A DNA stretch of 6,670 bases from an uncultured Collinsella sp. (GCA_900553165.1 USCN01000073.1:1-6670); one strand, 5' to 3'. Shown: positions 1 through 6,266, counted from the stretch's first letter. Notes: generated by a model not told the origin, from the sequence alone. A program made the numbers and translations.

Positions 1-780
1 ATTGGCAGGGTGCAAGCCGATCGAAGGCTCGTCCAGTACATAGAGCACGCCCGTCGATCGGTTACGCACCACACGGGCGAGCTGCACGCGCTGACGCTCA
101 CCCGTGGAGAGCGTGGCACCGGCGCGATCGAGCGAAAGGTAATCGAGACCCAGGTCGACCAGACGACGAGCCGTGCCCAAAAACGAATCGCAGATATCCG
201 CTGCCATGGGCCGCATCTCGGGCGGCAAGGATGCGGGCACCCCGCGCACCCACTCAATCGCATCACCAAGCGTCATGGCCGCCGCCTGTGACAGATTGAT
301 ACCGCGCACCTGGGGCTGGCGCGCAGCCTCGGAGAGACGCGTACCGTCGCAATCACGGCATGGGCCCTCGCGCAAAAAGCGCGCAACGCGTTTTAAGCCC
401 TTATCGTCCTTGACCTTGGCGAGCGCATTCTCGACGGTATAGACGGCGTTGTAATAGGTGAAGTCGAGCGGCGTGGCACCCTCGCCGTTTTTGGGAACGT
501 AAAGAATGTGCTTCTTAACCGCCGGGCCGTGGAACACGATGTCGCGCTCTTGAGGCGTGAGCTGGTTAAACGGCACGTCGGTACGCACGCCCATCTCGCC
601 GGCCACTTGCTTCATCAGATCCCACATGAGCGTACCCCAGGGAAGCACTGCGCCCTCGTTGATGGAAAGGCTCTCGTCCGGCACCAGAGTGGATTCGTCC
701 ACCACCCGCACGATGCCGGTGCCTTCGCAGTCTGGGCAGGCCCCGGTGCTGTTAAAGGCGAACTGCTCCGCGCCCAACAC
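1..780 (-). CDS. UvrA2-like ABC protein, downstream fragment (frame-disrupted, runs off the left edge)
   Basis: This is the downstream part of the UvrA-like gene that begins at 1330, read in a frame shifted by one base from the upstream part. From 780 to 1 the frame is open with no stop. It encodes in order a finger-like module (AEQFAFNSTGACPDCEGTG), a linker beginning IVRVVDESTLVPDESLS, a CRDCDGTRL motif (UvrA C-x-x-C-x-G-x-R-L), the ABC signature LSTGERQRVQLA, and the Walker B/D-loop segment VLYVLDEPSIGLHPAN. These match the second half of the first nucleotide-binding domain of UvrA-family ATPases. The second ABC domain must lie left of the window. No start codon with a ribosome site is evident, so this is unlikely to be made alone; GTG at 780 or 807 is only a formal possibility. 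Family assignment is firm. Whether the gene is dead, a sequencing error or an assembly join cannot be decided here. Confidence 0.85.
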   Translation of the reverse strand, partial: MLGAEQFAFNSTGACPDCEGTGIVRVVDESTLVPDESLSINEGAVLPWGTLMWDLMKQVAGEMGVRTDVPFNQLTPQERDIVFHGPAVKKHILYVPKNGEGATPLDFTYYNAVYTVENALAKVKDDKGLKRVARFLREGPCRDCDGTRLSEAARQPQVRGINLSQAAAMTLGDAIEWVRGVPASLPPEMRPMAADICDSFLGTARRLVDLGLDYLSLDRAGATLSTGERQRVQLARVVRNRSTGVLYVLDEPSIGLHPAN

Positions 781-832
781 CGGTGCCGCCGCAGGTAGGG
801 CACGCACCACCGCTATTGAAAGCCAAATCCTC
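705..832 (-). repeat. Diverged tandem copy of UvrA zinc-finger module, 64-bp period, at the frame break
   Basis: Two homologous stretches lie head to tail on the minus strand: 832-769 encodes EDLAFNSGGACPTCGGTG and 768-705 encodes EQFAFNSTGACPDCEGTG. By my hand alignment 37 of the first 54 bases match, with most differences at third positions, so this is not a fresh duplication. The period is 64 bp, which is not a multiple of three and accounts for the frame change. A normal UvrA has one such module at this point. The best reading is a misaligned join between two related uvrA-like genes or alleles. Confidence 0.75.
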
Positions 833-1330
833 GGCACTCGGCGCGTAGAACTCGCGGCCGCACGTCGGACACGTGAGCGACAGGCCTGCGGCCACGTTAA
901 GGCTCGGCTCCAAACGCGCCCCGCAATGCGGGCATACGTGATGGGCGCAACGGCTAAAGAGCAGACGCAGGCTATTGTTGAGCTCGGTCATGGTGCCAAA
1001 GGTAGAACGCACGCCCGGCACGCTGGGGCGCTGATGCAATGCGAGCGCCGCCGGCACGTGCAGCACCTCGTCCACCTGGGCATGTTCGGCCTGCGTTAGA
1101 CGACGGCGGGTATAGGTGCTTAGCGCCTCCAGGTAGCGACGCGAGCCCTCGGCATAAAGAACCCCCAGCGCCAGCGAACTCTTGCCCGAACCCGACACGC
1201 CGGCAATACCCACGAGCTTTCCCAGCGGAATATCGATATCGATGTCCTTGAGGTTATGTACACGCGCGCCACGCACCTCGATAGCCCGCGGGCTCATCTT
1301 CTGTTCCATCACCTTTATCACCCTACTCAT
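752..1330 (-). CDS. UvrA2-like ABC protein, N-terminal fragment truncated by frame change
   Basis: This is the start of a UvrA-family ABC ATPase; family members bind DNA lesions or confer DNA-binding drug resistance. Residues 17-27 (IEVRGARVHNL) are the classic UvrA N-terminus, the Walker A motif is GVSGSGKS (44-51), and CxxC pairs lie at 133/136, 154/157 and 177/180. Only about 100 residues separate Walker A from the CPTC finger, far fewer than in canonical UvrA, so the UvrB-binding insertion is absent; this is typical of UvrA2/DrrC-like paralogues and argues against a role as the main excision-repair UvrA. Reading ends in GRGAVRL and a stop at 752, while UvrA-like sequence continues one frame over. 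Candidate starts are ATG 1330 (overlapping the upstream stop as ATGAGTAG), ATG 1309 after AGGGTG, or ATG 1297 (MSPRAIEV, the family-like start, after AAAGGTGAT). It is probably co-transcribed with the ATPase upstream. Confidence 0.85.
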   Translation of the reverse strand: MSRVIKVMEQKMSPRAIEVRGARVHNLKDIDIDIPLGKLVGIAGVSGSGKSSLALGVLYAEGSRRYLEALSTYTRRRLTQAEHAQVDEVLHVPAALALHQRPSVPGVRSTFGTMTELNNSLRLLFSRCAHHVCPHCGARLEPSLNVAAGLSLTCPTCGREFYAPSAEDLAFNSGGACPTCGGTGVGRGAVRL

Positions 1331-2441
1331 GCCATAAAATGCGATCTCGAATGTACGCGCCCAGCATGGGCACGGTAAACCGGACGAGGCCGTATCCGGC
1401 AGCCTCGATGACTCGCTCGCGAATCAAGCTTGCGCGATATTTACTCGCCCAGCTCTGGGTGCGATCGCAACGCTCAATGATATCCGCCATGCGCGTCGGC
1501 TTACCCTCGTCAGCAGCCATGGCCTCGATAAAGAGGCGTTGCGGACTGCGCAACCCGTAATACAGGGGCGCGTCGACCGCTTCATAGAACTCGGAGACGG
1601 CATCGGCGTAGCCAGCCTCGACATCGCACACTTCAATGACCTGCGAGTCACGCCGAACGGCAGACCGCCACATGTAATATCCCACCAGCTGAACCATATA
1701 GGGATGCCCCATGCTCTTGTGTGCCGCAAGGTCCGCCGTCCCCGCGTCAACGTAAAGACCAGCGTTTTTGACCGTCTGGATATATGAATCGCGCACCTCG
1801 GGCAAAGAAATCGCCCCCAGCGTACGCTGCTGGGCACGCCGCAAAAACGTCACGCTCGGCTCTTCGAGCAGATCGTCAACCATACTGGGTAAGCCGGCAA
1901 ACACCAGCGCAAGACCACGCTGGTCGCTATCGGGCAAGCCCGTGGCATCCTGGTCTCCGAGCACCTGCTGATAGAGAACGGCAAGAGCCGCCAGTTCCTC
2001 GATAGACGCCGATTGTGCCTCGTCAATCGCAAACAGTATGCCCTTGCCTAGACCGAGCCTCTTGAGGCGCTCGTTGACCAGCCCTCGCAACGTCTCGCCC
2101 TTTGCTCGCGCCGCCTCGACCGACATCCGACCAAACGACGGACCGAACTCCATTGACGTCACAACGGGTTTATTCGAGCGAAGCGCATCGGCCAAGCGGT
2201 CGCATAAGCCAAGCGACGCGGAATCGGAGACAACCGCCCATCCGCGCTCGCTGGCTAGACGTTGCAGCTCCCGCAGGAGAACCGTCTTGCCGCAGCCGCG
2301 ATTTCCCGTAATGAGCATGAGCCTGCCCGGCGCTCCAGCGCCGTTGTCGAGTCCTTCCTCAAAATCTTCGATGACCGACTCGCGGCCGATGAGTATCGGG
2401 GGCCGCTTGCCGGCAGTGGGCTTAAAGGGATTTGGATTCAT
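1323..2441 (-). CDS. AAA/STAND-type ATPase with C-terminal winged-helix-like region
   Basis: A 372-residue cytoplasmic P-loop ATPase of the AAA_16/ORC-like group; its cellular role is not known to me. Visible motifs are the lead-in PPILIGRE (14-21, a family hallmark before the P-loop), Walker A GNRGCGKT (46-53), Walker B ILFAIDEAQ (135-143), a sensor-like strand LALVFAGLP (177-185), and GHPYMVQLVGYYMW (245-258), the usual sensor 2 helix of this group. Residues about 297-360 (from SPQRLFIEAM to VRFTVPMLGAYI) have the look of a winged helix, suggesting DNA or partner binding. There is no signal peptide or membrane segment. The ATG at 2441 is supported by GAGGAG six bases upstream. Its stop overlaps the ATG at 1330 of the UvrA2-like gene by 8 bp, suggesting coupled translation. 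The upstream gap is rich in repeats that may be its operator. Fold is confident; function is open. Confidence 0.88.
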   Translation of the reverse strand: MNPNPFKPTAGKRPPILIGRESVIEDFEEGLDNGAGAPGRLMLITGNRGCGKTVLLRELQRLASERGWAVVSDSASLGLCDRLADALRSNKPVVTSMEFGPSFGRMSVEAARAKGETLRGLVNERLKRLGLGKGILFAIDEAQSASIEELAALAVLYQQVLGDQDATGLPDSDQRGLALVFAGLPSMVDDLLEEPSVTFLRRAQQRTLGAISLPEVRDSYIQTVKNAGLYVDAGTADLAAHKSMGHPYMVQLVGYYMWRSAVRRDSQVIEVCDVEAGYADAVSEFYEAVDAPLYYGLRSPQRLFIEAMAADEGKPTRMADIIERCDRTQSWASKYRASLIRERVIEAAGYGLVRFTVPMLGAYIRDRILWHE

Positions 2442-2474
2442 GTCGGACTCCTCGGATTGGCAAACCCTGGCAAT

Positions 2475-2508
2475 AGTTATACCAACTTGTACCGAGTTAT
2501 ACCAACTT
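2475..2508 (-). promoter_or_regulatory. Two 14-bp direct repeats 20 bp apart; probable promoter/operator of the ATPase gene
   Basis: AGTTATACCAACTT occurs at 2475-2488 and again, identically, at 2495-2508; the 20-bp spacing is about two helical turns. On the minus strand each reads AAGTTGGTATAACT and contains TG-G-TATAAC, an extended -10-like element. These would start RNA about 28 or 48 bases before the ATPase ATG. No good -35 lies at the right distance, so an activator or an extended -10 promoter would be needed. They could equally be paired regulator sites. Confidence 0.5.
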
Positions 2509-2511
2509 AAT

Positions 2512-2563
2512 CTGACAAAGGGACTGACAATTTGTCACGCTGGCACCAAAACCAATTTGTCAA
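2512..2563. promoter_or_regulatory. Operator-like cluster around palindrome TGACAATTTGTCA
   Basis: TGACAA-T-TTGTCA at 2525-2537 is a perfect 13-bp palindrome. The half CAATTTGTCA recurs exactly at 2553-2562, 25 bp on, and the opposite half CTGACAA recurs at 2512-2518, 12 bp before the palindrome. This cluster lies directly upstream of the -10-like repeats of the ATPase gene. Multiple spaced half-sites of one motif are typical of repressor or activator binding. I cannot name the regulator; none is encoded next door except possibly the ATPase itself, by its winged-helix-like tail. Confidence 0.5.
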
Positions 2564-2604
2564 GGGCTAGAGGACCAGAAAACCTACCATTTCTACCCCG
2601 TCCC

Positions 2605-4614
2605 CTAATGGCACATGTGGCCGAAAAACTCGGCATCTGCTGCTCGCCAGGGGCGGAAGGTGGAGGGATCGACCTTTACGTGCGCCGCGGCGGGTACGTC
2701 GTACCATTTGACCGTGTAACCGGCACCGTGAGAGCAAAAGACCGAATCAGGCGTGTTGGGCAGATCGGCCTCGGGCTCATAGGCGGCCGTCTCGATTACG
2801 CGCTCGGCATCATGGCAAGCCGCATAACCGGCGAACTCCAGGTACAGATGACCGCGGCCGCTTGTGTAGGCAGCTACCTCCAGGGCATAGTCCTGCACCT
2901 CGGATGCCGGCACGCGACCCACAAGCTTCGCCCGGTCCCCCGCCATCGTCGGCGGCTCGTACTCGGCACCCATGCGCGTGGCATCTGAAAGCGCCCGGCC
3001 CACGCACTCCCCCGGCACCTCGAGCTCAAAGCGATACCACGGCTCCAGCAGCACCGCCGCGCCGGCCTCACGCGCCTGCATCAAACCCTGGCGAATCGCG
3101 CGGTACGTGGCCTGGCGAAAGTCGCCGCCCTCGGTGTGTTTGGCATGCGCACGGCCACCTGTGAGCGTAATGCGTACATCGGTGATGGGCGAGCCGGTCA
3201 GCACGCCCAGGTGATCGCGCTCCATGGCGTTAGTAAGTGCCAGACGCTGCCAGTTAAGATCGAGCTCGTCGGTCGAGGTCACGGTGCCAAACTGCACGCC
3301 CGAACCCGCTGGCAACGGCTCCAGGCTCAGATGCACCTCGGCATAATGGCGCAGTGGCTCAAAGTGGCCCACGCCCTCGACCGGCTGCGAAATCGTCTCC
3401 TTATAGAGGATGCCGCCGGGCTCAAACTCGACCGCAAGGCCAAAACGATCGGCCAGCACGCGCTGCACGACCTCGAGCTGCACCGCTCCCATGAGCTGCA
3501 GATGTATTTGTTCAAGATGCGTGTTCCAGCTTACGCCGAGCATGGGATCTTCGTCCGCCAACTCAGTCAGCGCTTTGAACACCGCATGGACATCGTGTTC
3601 GCCCGGAAGCACCGTATAGGTGAGGACCGGCGCAATGACAGGTGCATCGCCCGCAGGCTCCGCGCCCAGGGCGTCCCCCGGGCGAACGTGCGCAAGACCC
3701 GTCACGGCACAAATACCGCCAGCGGCAACTTCTTGGGCAAGCTCATACTTTTCGCCGTTATAGATGCGCACCTGATCGACCTTCTGCTCCCATGCCTCGG
3801 CACCGGAACGTCCGTTAATCGTCTGTTTTGCGCGCAGCGTGCCGCCGGTCACTTTAACCCAAGCCAAGCGCTCACCGCGATCCCCGCGGCTCACGCGGTA
3901 GACGCGTGCGGCAAACTCCGGGAGCCACGCCTGTTCACGCATCAGCGTACACATGTCGTCCAGTAGCTCGTCCACGCCCTGGTCCCTGAGCGCCGAGCCA
4001 GCAAAGCAGGGAAACAATTTACGCTCGGCAACCATGCGTGACAGCGTTGCGACGGAAAGCCCACCCACTTCAAGAAACTCCTCGAGCGCCGCTTCGTCCA
4101 ACGCAGCAGCGTCCTCCTGAACGGCACCGCCCGCCAACAGTTCGTTAGCATCCAGGCAGCCCTCAGAAAGACGCTGCCCAAGCTGTGCCAGCAAAACATC
4201 GTGGCCGGGATTCTCCAAATCGATCTTGTTGATAAAGATGAACGTTGGGATGTCATAGCGCGCAAGAAGACGCCACAGGGTTTCGGTATGCCCCTGCACG
4301 CCATCGTTGGCGCCCACAACCAAAATCGCGTAGTCGAGCGCGCGCAATGTGCGCTCCGCCTCGGCAGAAAAATCGACATGTCCCGGTGCATCCACGAGCA
4401 TGACGTGGGTGTCGCCATGATCGAGCACGGCCTGCGACGAGAAAATCGTAATGCCACGCTCGCGCTCGATCGCGTTAGTGTCCAAATGCGAATCGCCATC
4501 GTCCACGCGGCCGCGCTTGCGAATGCGACCCGCGTTGAACAGCATGGCCTCGGCCAACGTGGTCTTGCCGGCATCGACATGCGCCAAGATTCCGACGACC
4601 GCTTGCTTCGACAT
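2605..4614 (-). CDS. Tet(M)/Tet(W)-like translation-factor GTPase, chromosomal branch
   Basis: A 669-residue EF-G-like GTPase of the ribosomal protection family, expected to act on the ribosome in the cytoplasm. GTPase motifs are all present: G1 AHVDAGKT (11-18), G2 RGITI (53-57), G3 DAPGH (75-79), G4 NKID (129-132), G5 GSA (206-208). Further on are the EF-G-like segments around LMGAVQLEVV (374-383) and a domain IV with the loop AKHTEGGDFR (491-500), followed by domain V. Tet(M) is about 639 residues; the extra length includes a C-terminal piece with CSHGAGYTVKW (627-637). In Tet(M) the domain IV loop before DFR carries the Ser-Pro-Val tip that displaces tetracycline; here the equivalent is KHTEGG with no proline, so drug resistance is doubtful although automatic annotation may call it so. 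I chose ATG 4614 because AGAGGAG lies four bases upstream and the protein then starts MSKQAVVGILAHVD; an extension to 4683 adds unlike residues and no ribosome site. It is divergent from mscL. Confidence 0.9.
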   Translation of the reverse strand: MSKQAVVGILAHVDAGKTTLAEAMLFNAGRIRKRGRVDDGDSHLDTNAIERERGITIFSSQAVLDHGDTHVMLVDAPGHVDFSAEAERTLRALDYAILVVGANDGVQGHTETLWRLLARYDIPTFIFINKIDLENPGHDVLLAQLGQRLSEGCLDANELLAGGAVQEDAAALDEAALEEFLEVGGLSVATLSRMVAERKLFPCFAGSALRDQGVDELLDDMCTLMREQAWLPEFAARVYRVSRGDRGERLAWVKVTGGTLRAKQTINGRSGAEAWEQKVDQVRIYNGEKYELAQEVAAGGICAVTGLAHVRPGDALGAEPAGDAPVIAPVLTYTVLPGEHDVHAVFKALTELADEDPMLGVSWNTHLEQIHLQLMGAVQLEVVQRVLADRFGLAVEFEPGGILYKETISQPVEGVGHFEPLRHYAEVHLSLEPLPAGSGVQFGTVTSTDELDLNWQRLALTNAMERDHLGVLTGSPITDVRITLTGGRAHAKHTEGGDFRQATYRAIRQGLMQAREAGAAVLLEPWYRFELEVPGECVGRALSDATRMGAEYEPPTMAGDRAKLVGRVPASEVQDYALEVAAYTSGRGHLYLEFAGYAACHDAERVIETAAYEPEADLPNTPDSVFCSHGAGYTVKWYDVPAAAHVKVDPSTFRPWRAADAEFFGHMCH

Positions 4615-4674
4615 GGCTCTCCTCTTATTACAAGACCATCGCACGCGGCAACGGGCGTCCTCGTTCCACACTGG

Positions 4675-4684
4675 ATGATACAAT
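4675..4684. promoter_or_regulatory. Overlapping -10-like elements between the GTPase gene and mscL (weak)
   Basis: The 245-bp gap 4615-4859 holds little else recognisable. ATGATACAAT at 4675-4684 reads TG-A-TACAAT on the plus strand (extended -10-like, toward mscL, giving a leader of about 170 bases) and TATCAT on the minus strand (4680-4675, about 54 bases of leader for the GTPase gene). Neither has a convincing -35. The rest of the gap is GC-rich, with minor self-complementary GGGCC/GGCCC runs near 4689-4711. Confidence 0.3.
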
Positions 4685-4859
4685 TTACGGGCCGGCGGGC
4701 GAAGCGGGCCCTATCCCCCGACCGAGCTCATCGCCCCGCGTTGCCGCGCGGCGATTTTCGTAGGTTCGCGCCTTGCGAAAGCCGGTACCTCCCCTTTTTG
4801 TCTGCCCGGGCTCATCTGGGTCGGCAACGACGCGATTCCCACAACAGCGAGGAACCACC

Positions 4860-5285
4860 ATGAAGGCATTGCTCAACGAGTTCAAGGAATTCATCAATCG
4901 CGGCAACGTGATAGACATGGCCGTCGGCGTGATTATCGGCGGCGCATTCACCGCCATCGTGACCTCGCTTACCGATAACATCATCAACCCGCTTATCTCC
5001 GTGATTGCCGGCGGCAGCGCCACCGAGATCTCGGGGTTGGTGGTGCCGGGCACCAATATCGACTTTGGTGCGTTTATCGGCGCGTGCATCAACTTTTTGA
5101 TTGTGGCGGCGATTGTCTTTGCCATCGTCAAGGCTTTCAACAAAGCGCAGGAAATTGGAGACAAGCTCGCCGGCGCCACCGCCGAGGAAGCCGCACCGGC
5201 GCCCGTCTGCCCGTATTGCTTGGAAGAGGTGCACGAAGGCGCGACCAAGTGTTGCCACTGCGGAAGCGAGCTGCCCCGGGCGTAG
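4860..5285 (+). CDS. mscL: Large-conductance mechanosensitive channel MscL with C-terminal zinc ribbon
   Basis: A 141-residue inner-membrane channel that opens under membrane tension to release solutes on hypo-osmotic shock; it works as a pentamer. Residues 1-30 contain the MscL signature (N-terminal amphipathic helix LLNEFKEFINRGNVIDMAVG, then VIIGGAF). TM1 spans about 16-42 and TM2 about 70-93 (INFLIVAAIVFAIVKAF), joined by a short periplasmic loop. The length is close to the usual 130-150. Unusually, the tail is not the plain helical bundle: Cys117/Cys120 and Cys131/Cys134 form CPYC-x10-CxxC, a zinc-ribbon pattern in the cytoplasm after an Ala/Pro/Glu linker. The ATG at 4860 has GAGGA six bases upstream, and MKALLNEFK fits the family start. 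It is transcribed alone, divergent from the GTPase gene and convergent with the acetyltransferase. Confidence 0.95.
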   Translation: MKALLNEFKEFINRGNVIDMAVGVIIGGAFTAIVTSLTDNIINPLISVIAGGSATEISGLVVPGTNIDFGAFIGACINFLIVAAIVFAIVKAFNKAQEIGDKLAGATAEEAAPAPVCPYCLEEVHEGATKCCHCGSELPRA

Positions 5286-5342
5286 CTGCCTTAGAGCCGA
5301 CAGCGCGCAGCATCCGCTACCTTGCCAAACAACGCAGCAATC

Positions 5343-5366
5343 AAAAATGGCCCCACCCGGGGCCAT
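5343..5366 (-). terminator. Rho-independent terminator of the acetyltransferase gene, possibly shared with mscL
   Basis: ATGGCCCC (5347-5354) pairs perfectly with GGGGCCAT (5359-5366) around a four-base loop. On the minus strand the stem runs straight into five T residues, 37 bases past the GNAT stop. On the plus strand the A-run precedes the stem but no T-run follows, so it may stop mscL transcription less well. It is the only recognisable feature in the 118-bp convergent gap. Confidence 0.85.
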
Positions 5367-5403
5367 CTTCGCTTACGCGGAGTGTTGGTGCGCGTCCCCG
5401 CTC

Positions 5404-5895
5404 TTATGCCTCACGCAGCCAGTCAAACGCCACGCGCGGGGTACCGTCGGACACATACACGATGCCAGCGCGCTCAAACCCCGCCTTGATGCTCGCACCC
5501 TGCATGGGTAGGTTACCCCGATGCGTATCGATGCGCAGGTGGTCGGCATGCTCCTTGGCAAAGGCAAACATCGCAGCCGCGATACCGTGCGCGGTGCCGT
5601 CGGACGCCACACGGTGTAGCACGGCGTACGGGGCGTCACTGCGCCATTGGCCGTCCTCAATTACGTCGTAGCACTCGTCCGGGCCCGGCAAAAAGGCGAA
5701 CGTCGCCACCACGCGGCCGTCGACTTCGCACACATAGCTGCCACCGGCGGCGATATCGGCAGCCAGCTGCTCCGCCGAGGGCGTACCCACCGGCCACTGC
5801 GTGGCATTACCGTGCGCGCGCATAAAGGCGCGGGCGGCGTCATAGATAGCCATGACGACGGGAATGTCGGTATCGAGGGTTTTTCTGATCATCAC
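5404..5895 (-). CDS. GNAT family N-acetyltransferase
   Basis: A 163-residue cytoplasmic acetyltransferase expected to move acetyl from acetyl-CoA to an amine; the substrate is unknown. The start MMIRKTLDTDIPVVMAIYDAA is the usual GNAT first strand and helix. The central strand VCEVDGRVVATFAFL (55-69) leads to motif A around 94-112 (HRVASDGTAHGIAAAMFAFA), in which the acetyl-CoA loop is SDGTAHGIA rather than the textbook Q/R-x-x-G-x-G/A. Motif B is LRIDTHRGNLPMQ...GFERAGI (120-145), the signature of a GNAT subgroup common in gut Firmicutes and Actinobacteria. Length is normal. ATG 5895 has GAGGT nine bases upstream; ATG 5892 is the alternative. It is divergent from the small zinc protein and shares with it the inverted repeat at 5915-5944. 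A T-run hairpin lies downstream. Confidence 0.92.
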   Translation of the reverse strand: MMIRKTLDTDIPVVMAIYDAARAFMRAHGNATQWPVGTPSAEQLAADIAAGGSYVCEVDGRVVATFAFLPGPDECYDVIEDGQWRSDAPYAVLHRVASDGTAHGIAAAMFAFAKEHADHLRIDTHRGNLPMQGASIKAGFERAGIVYVSDGTPRVAFDWLREA

Positions 5896-5914
5896 GCGGC
5901 GACCTCACGTTTAT

Positions 5915-5944
5915 TGGTATCACTTTGATTGAGCAATGATACCA
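5915..5944. promoter_or_regulatory. Inverted repeat TGGTATCA-N14-TGATACCA in the divergent gap
   Basis: Perfect 8-bp arms at 5915-5922 and 5937-5944 sit in the middle of the 74-bp gap between the GNAT and zinc-ribbon genes. Each arm read inward is TG-G-TATCA, an extended -10-like element (TATCAC on plus, TATCAT on minus). If both work, RNA would start inside the 14-bp spacer on each strand and the two polymerases would collide. Alternatively the repeat is an operator for a dimeric regulator controlling both genes. Confidence 0.5.
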
Positions 5945-5969
5945 GCGTTTGAAGAGGGGCGCGAAGCAG

Positions 5970-6266
5970 ATGGGAAGCAAAAAGCGAGCCGCCTGGTCAA
6001 AGGCCAAAAGCGAGTTTTTGGGCGCTGCCACCGGCGGCGATATGAGCGACCTGTTTGCGCGCGAGGACGAGCGCCGCGACGCTCTGGACGCCGAGCGCGA
6101 TGAAGCCTGGCGCTACAAGTCGTGCGAGCGCAAAAACCGTTACGACACGCGTGCCGAGGCCGAGGCCGTTATGGCCGACTGCGAAAACCGCGGCAGGCGC
6201 GGGCTTGCCTGCTACAAATGCGAATACTGTGGCGGGTGGCATTTGACGTCGCATCCCTGGAAGTAA
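5970..6266 (+). CDS. Small zinc-ribbon protein of unknown function
   Basis: A 98-residue, highly charged cytoplasmic protein. Residues 1-50 are rich in Lys, Arg, Asp and Glu with no recognisable domain, probably helical (FAREDERRDALDAERDEAW). Residues 51-95 form a compact module: Cys52, the KNRYDTRAEAEAVM segment, then CEYCGGWHLTSH with Cys84, Cys87 and His91 as likely zinc ligands together with Cys52. This Y-x-C-x-x-C-x-x-W-H-L-T pattern recurs in small actinobacterial and phage proteins; its function is unknown to me. The ATG at 5970 is preferred because GAAGAGGGG ends ten bases upstream; a TTG at 5949 would place that ribosome site inside the gene. It is convergent with rsmJ. Confidence 0.8.
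   Translation: MGSKKRAAWSKAKSEFLGAATGGDMSDLFAREDERRDALDAERDEAWRYKSCERKNRYDTRAEAEAVMADCENRGRRGLACYKCEYCGGWHLTSHPWK

Noticed and set aside
752..832. Programmed ribosomal frameshift joining the two UvrA-like fragments
   Set aside because: No slippery run or downstream pseudoknot is evident, and the break coincides with a duplicated module, which fits a faulty join better.
2558..2563. Consensus -35 hexamer TTGACA on the minus strand
   Set aside because: No -10-like hexamer lies 16-19 bases downstream; the match is better explained as one of the TGACAA half-sites.
2038..2988. Long plus-strand open frame across the ATPase start and the end of the GTPase gene
   Set aside because: It spans two well-supported minus-strand genes and the gap, is Arg/Ser/Pro-rich, and shows no family motif; it is a high-GC shadow frame.
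3136..3966. Plus-strand open frame of 276 codons inside the GTPase gene
   Set aside because: It is antisense to a gene with intact GTPase motifs, has no recognisable motif and has shadow-like composition.
4201..4863. Plus-strand open frame running into the mscL start
   Set aside because: It is mostly antisense to the GTPase G domain; mscL has its own start and ribosome site at 4860.
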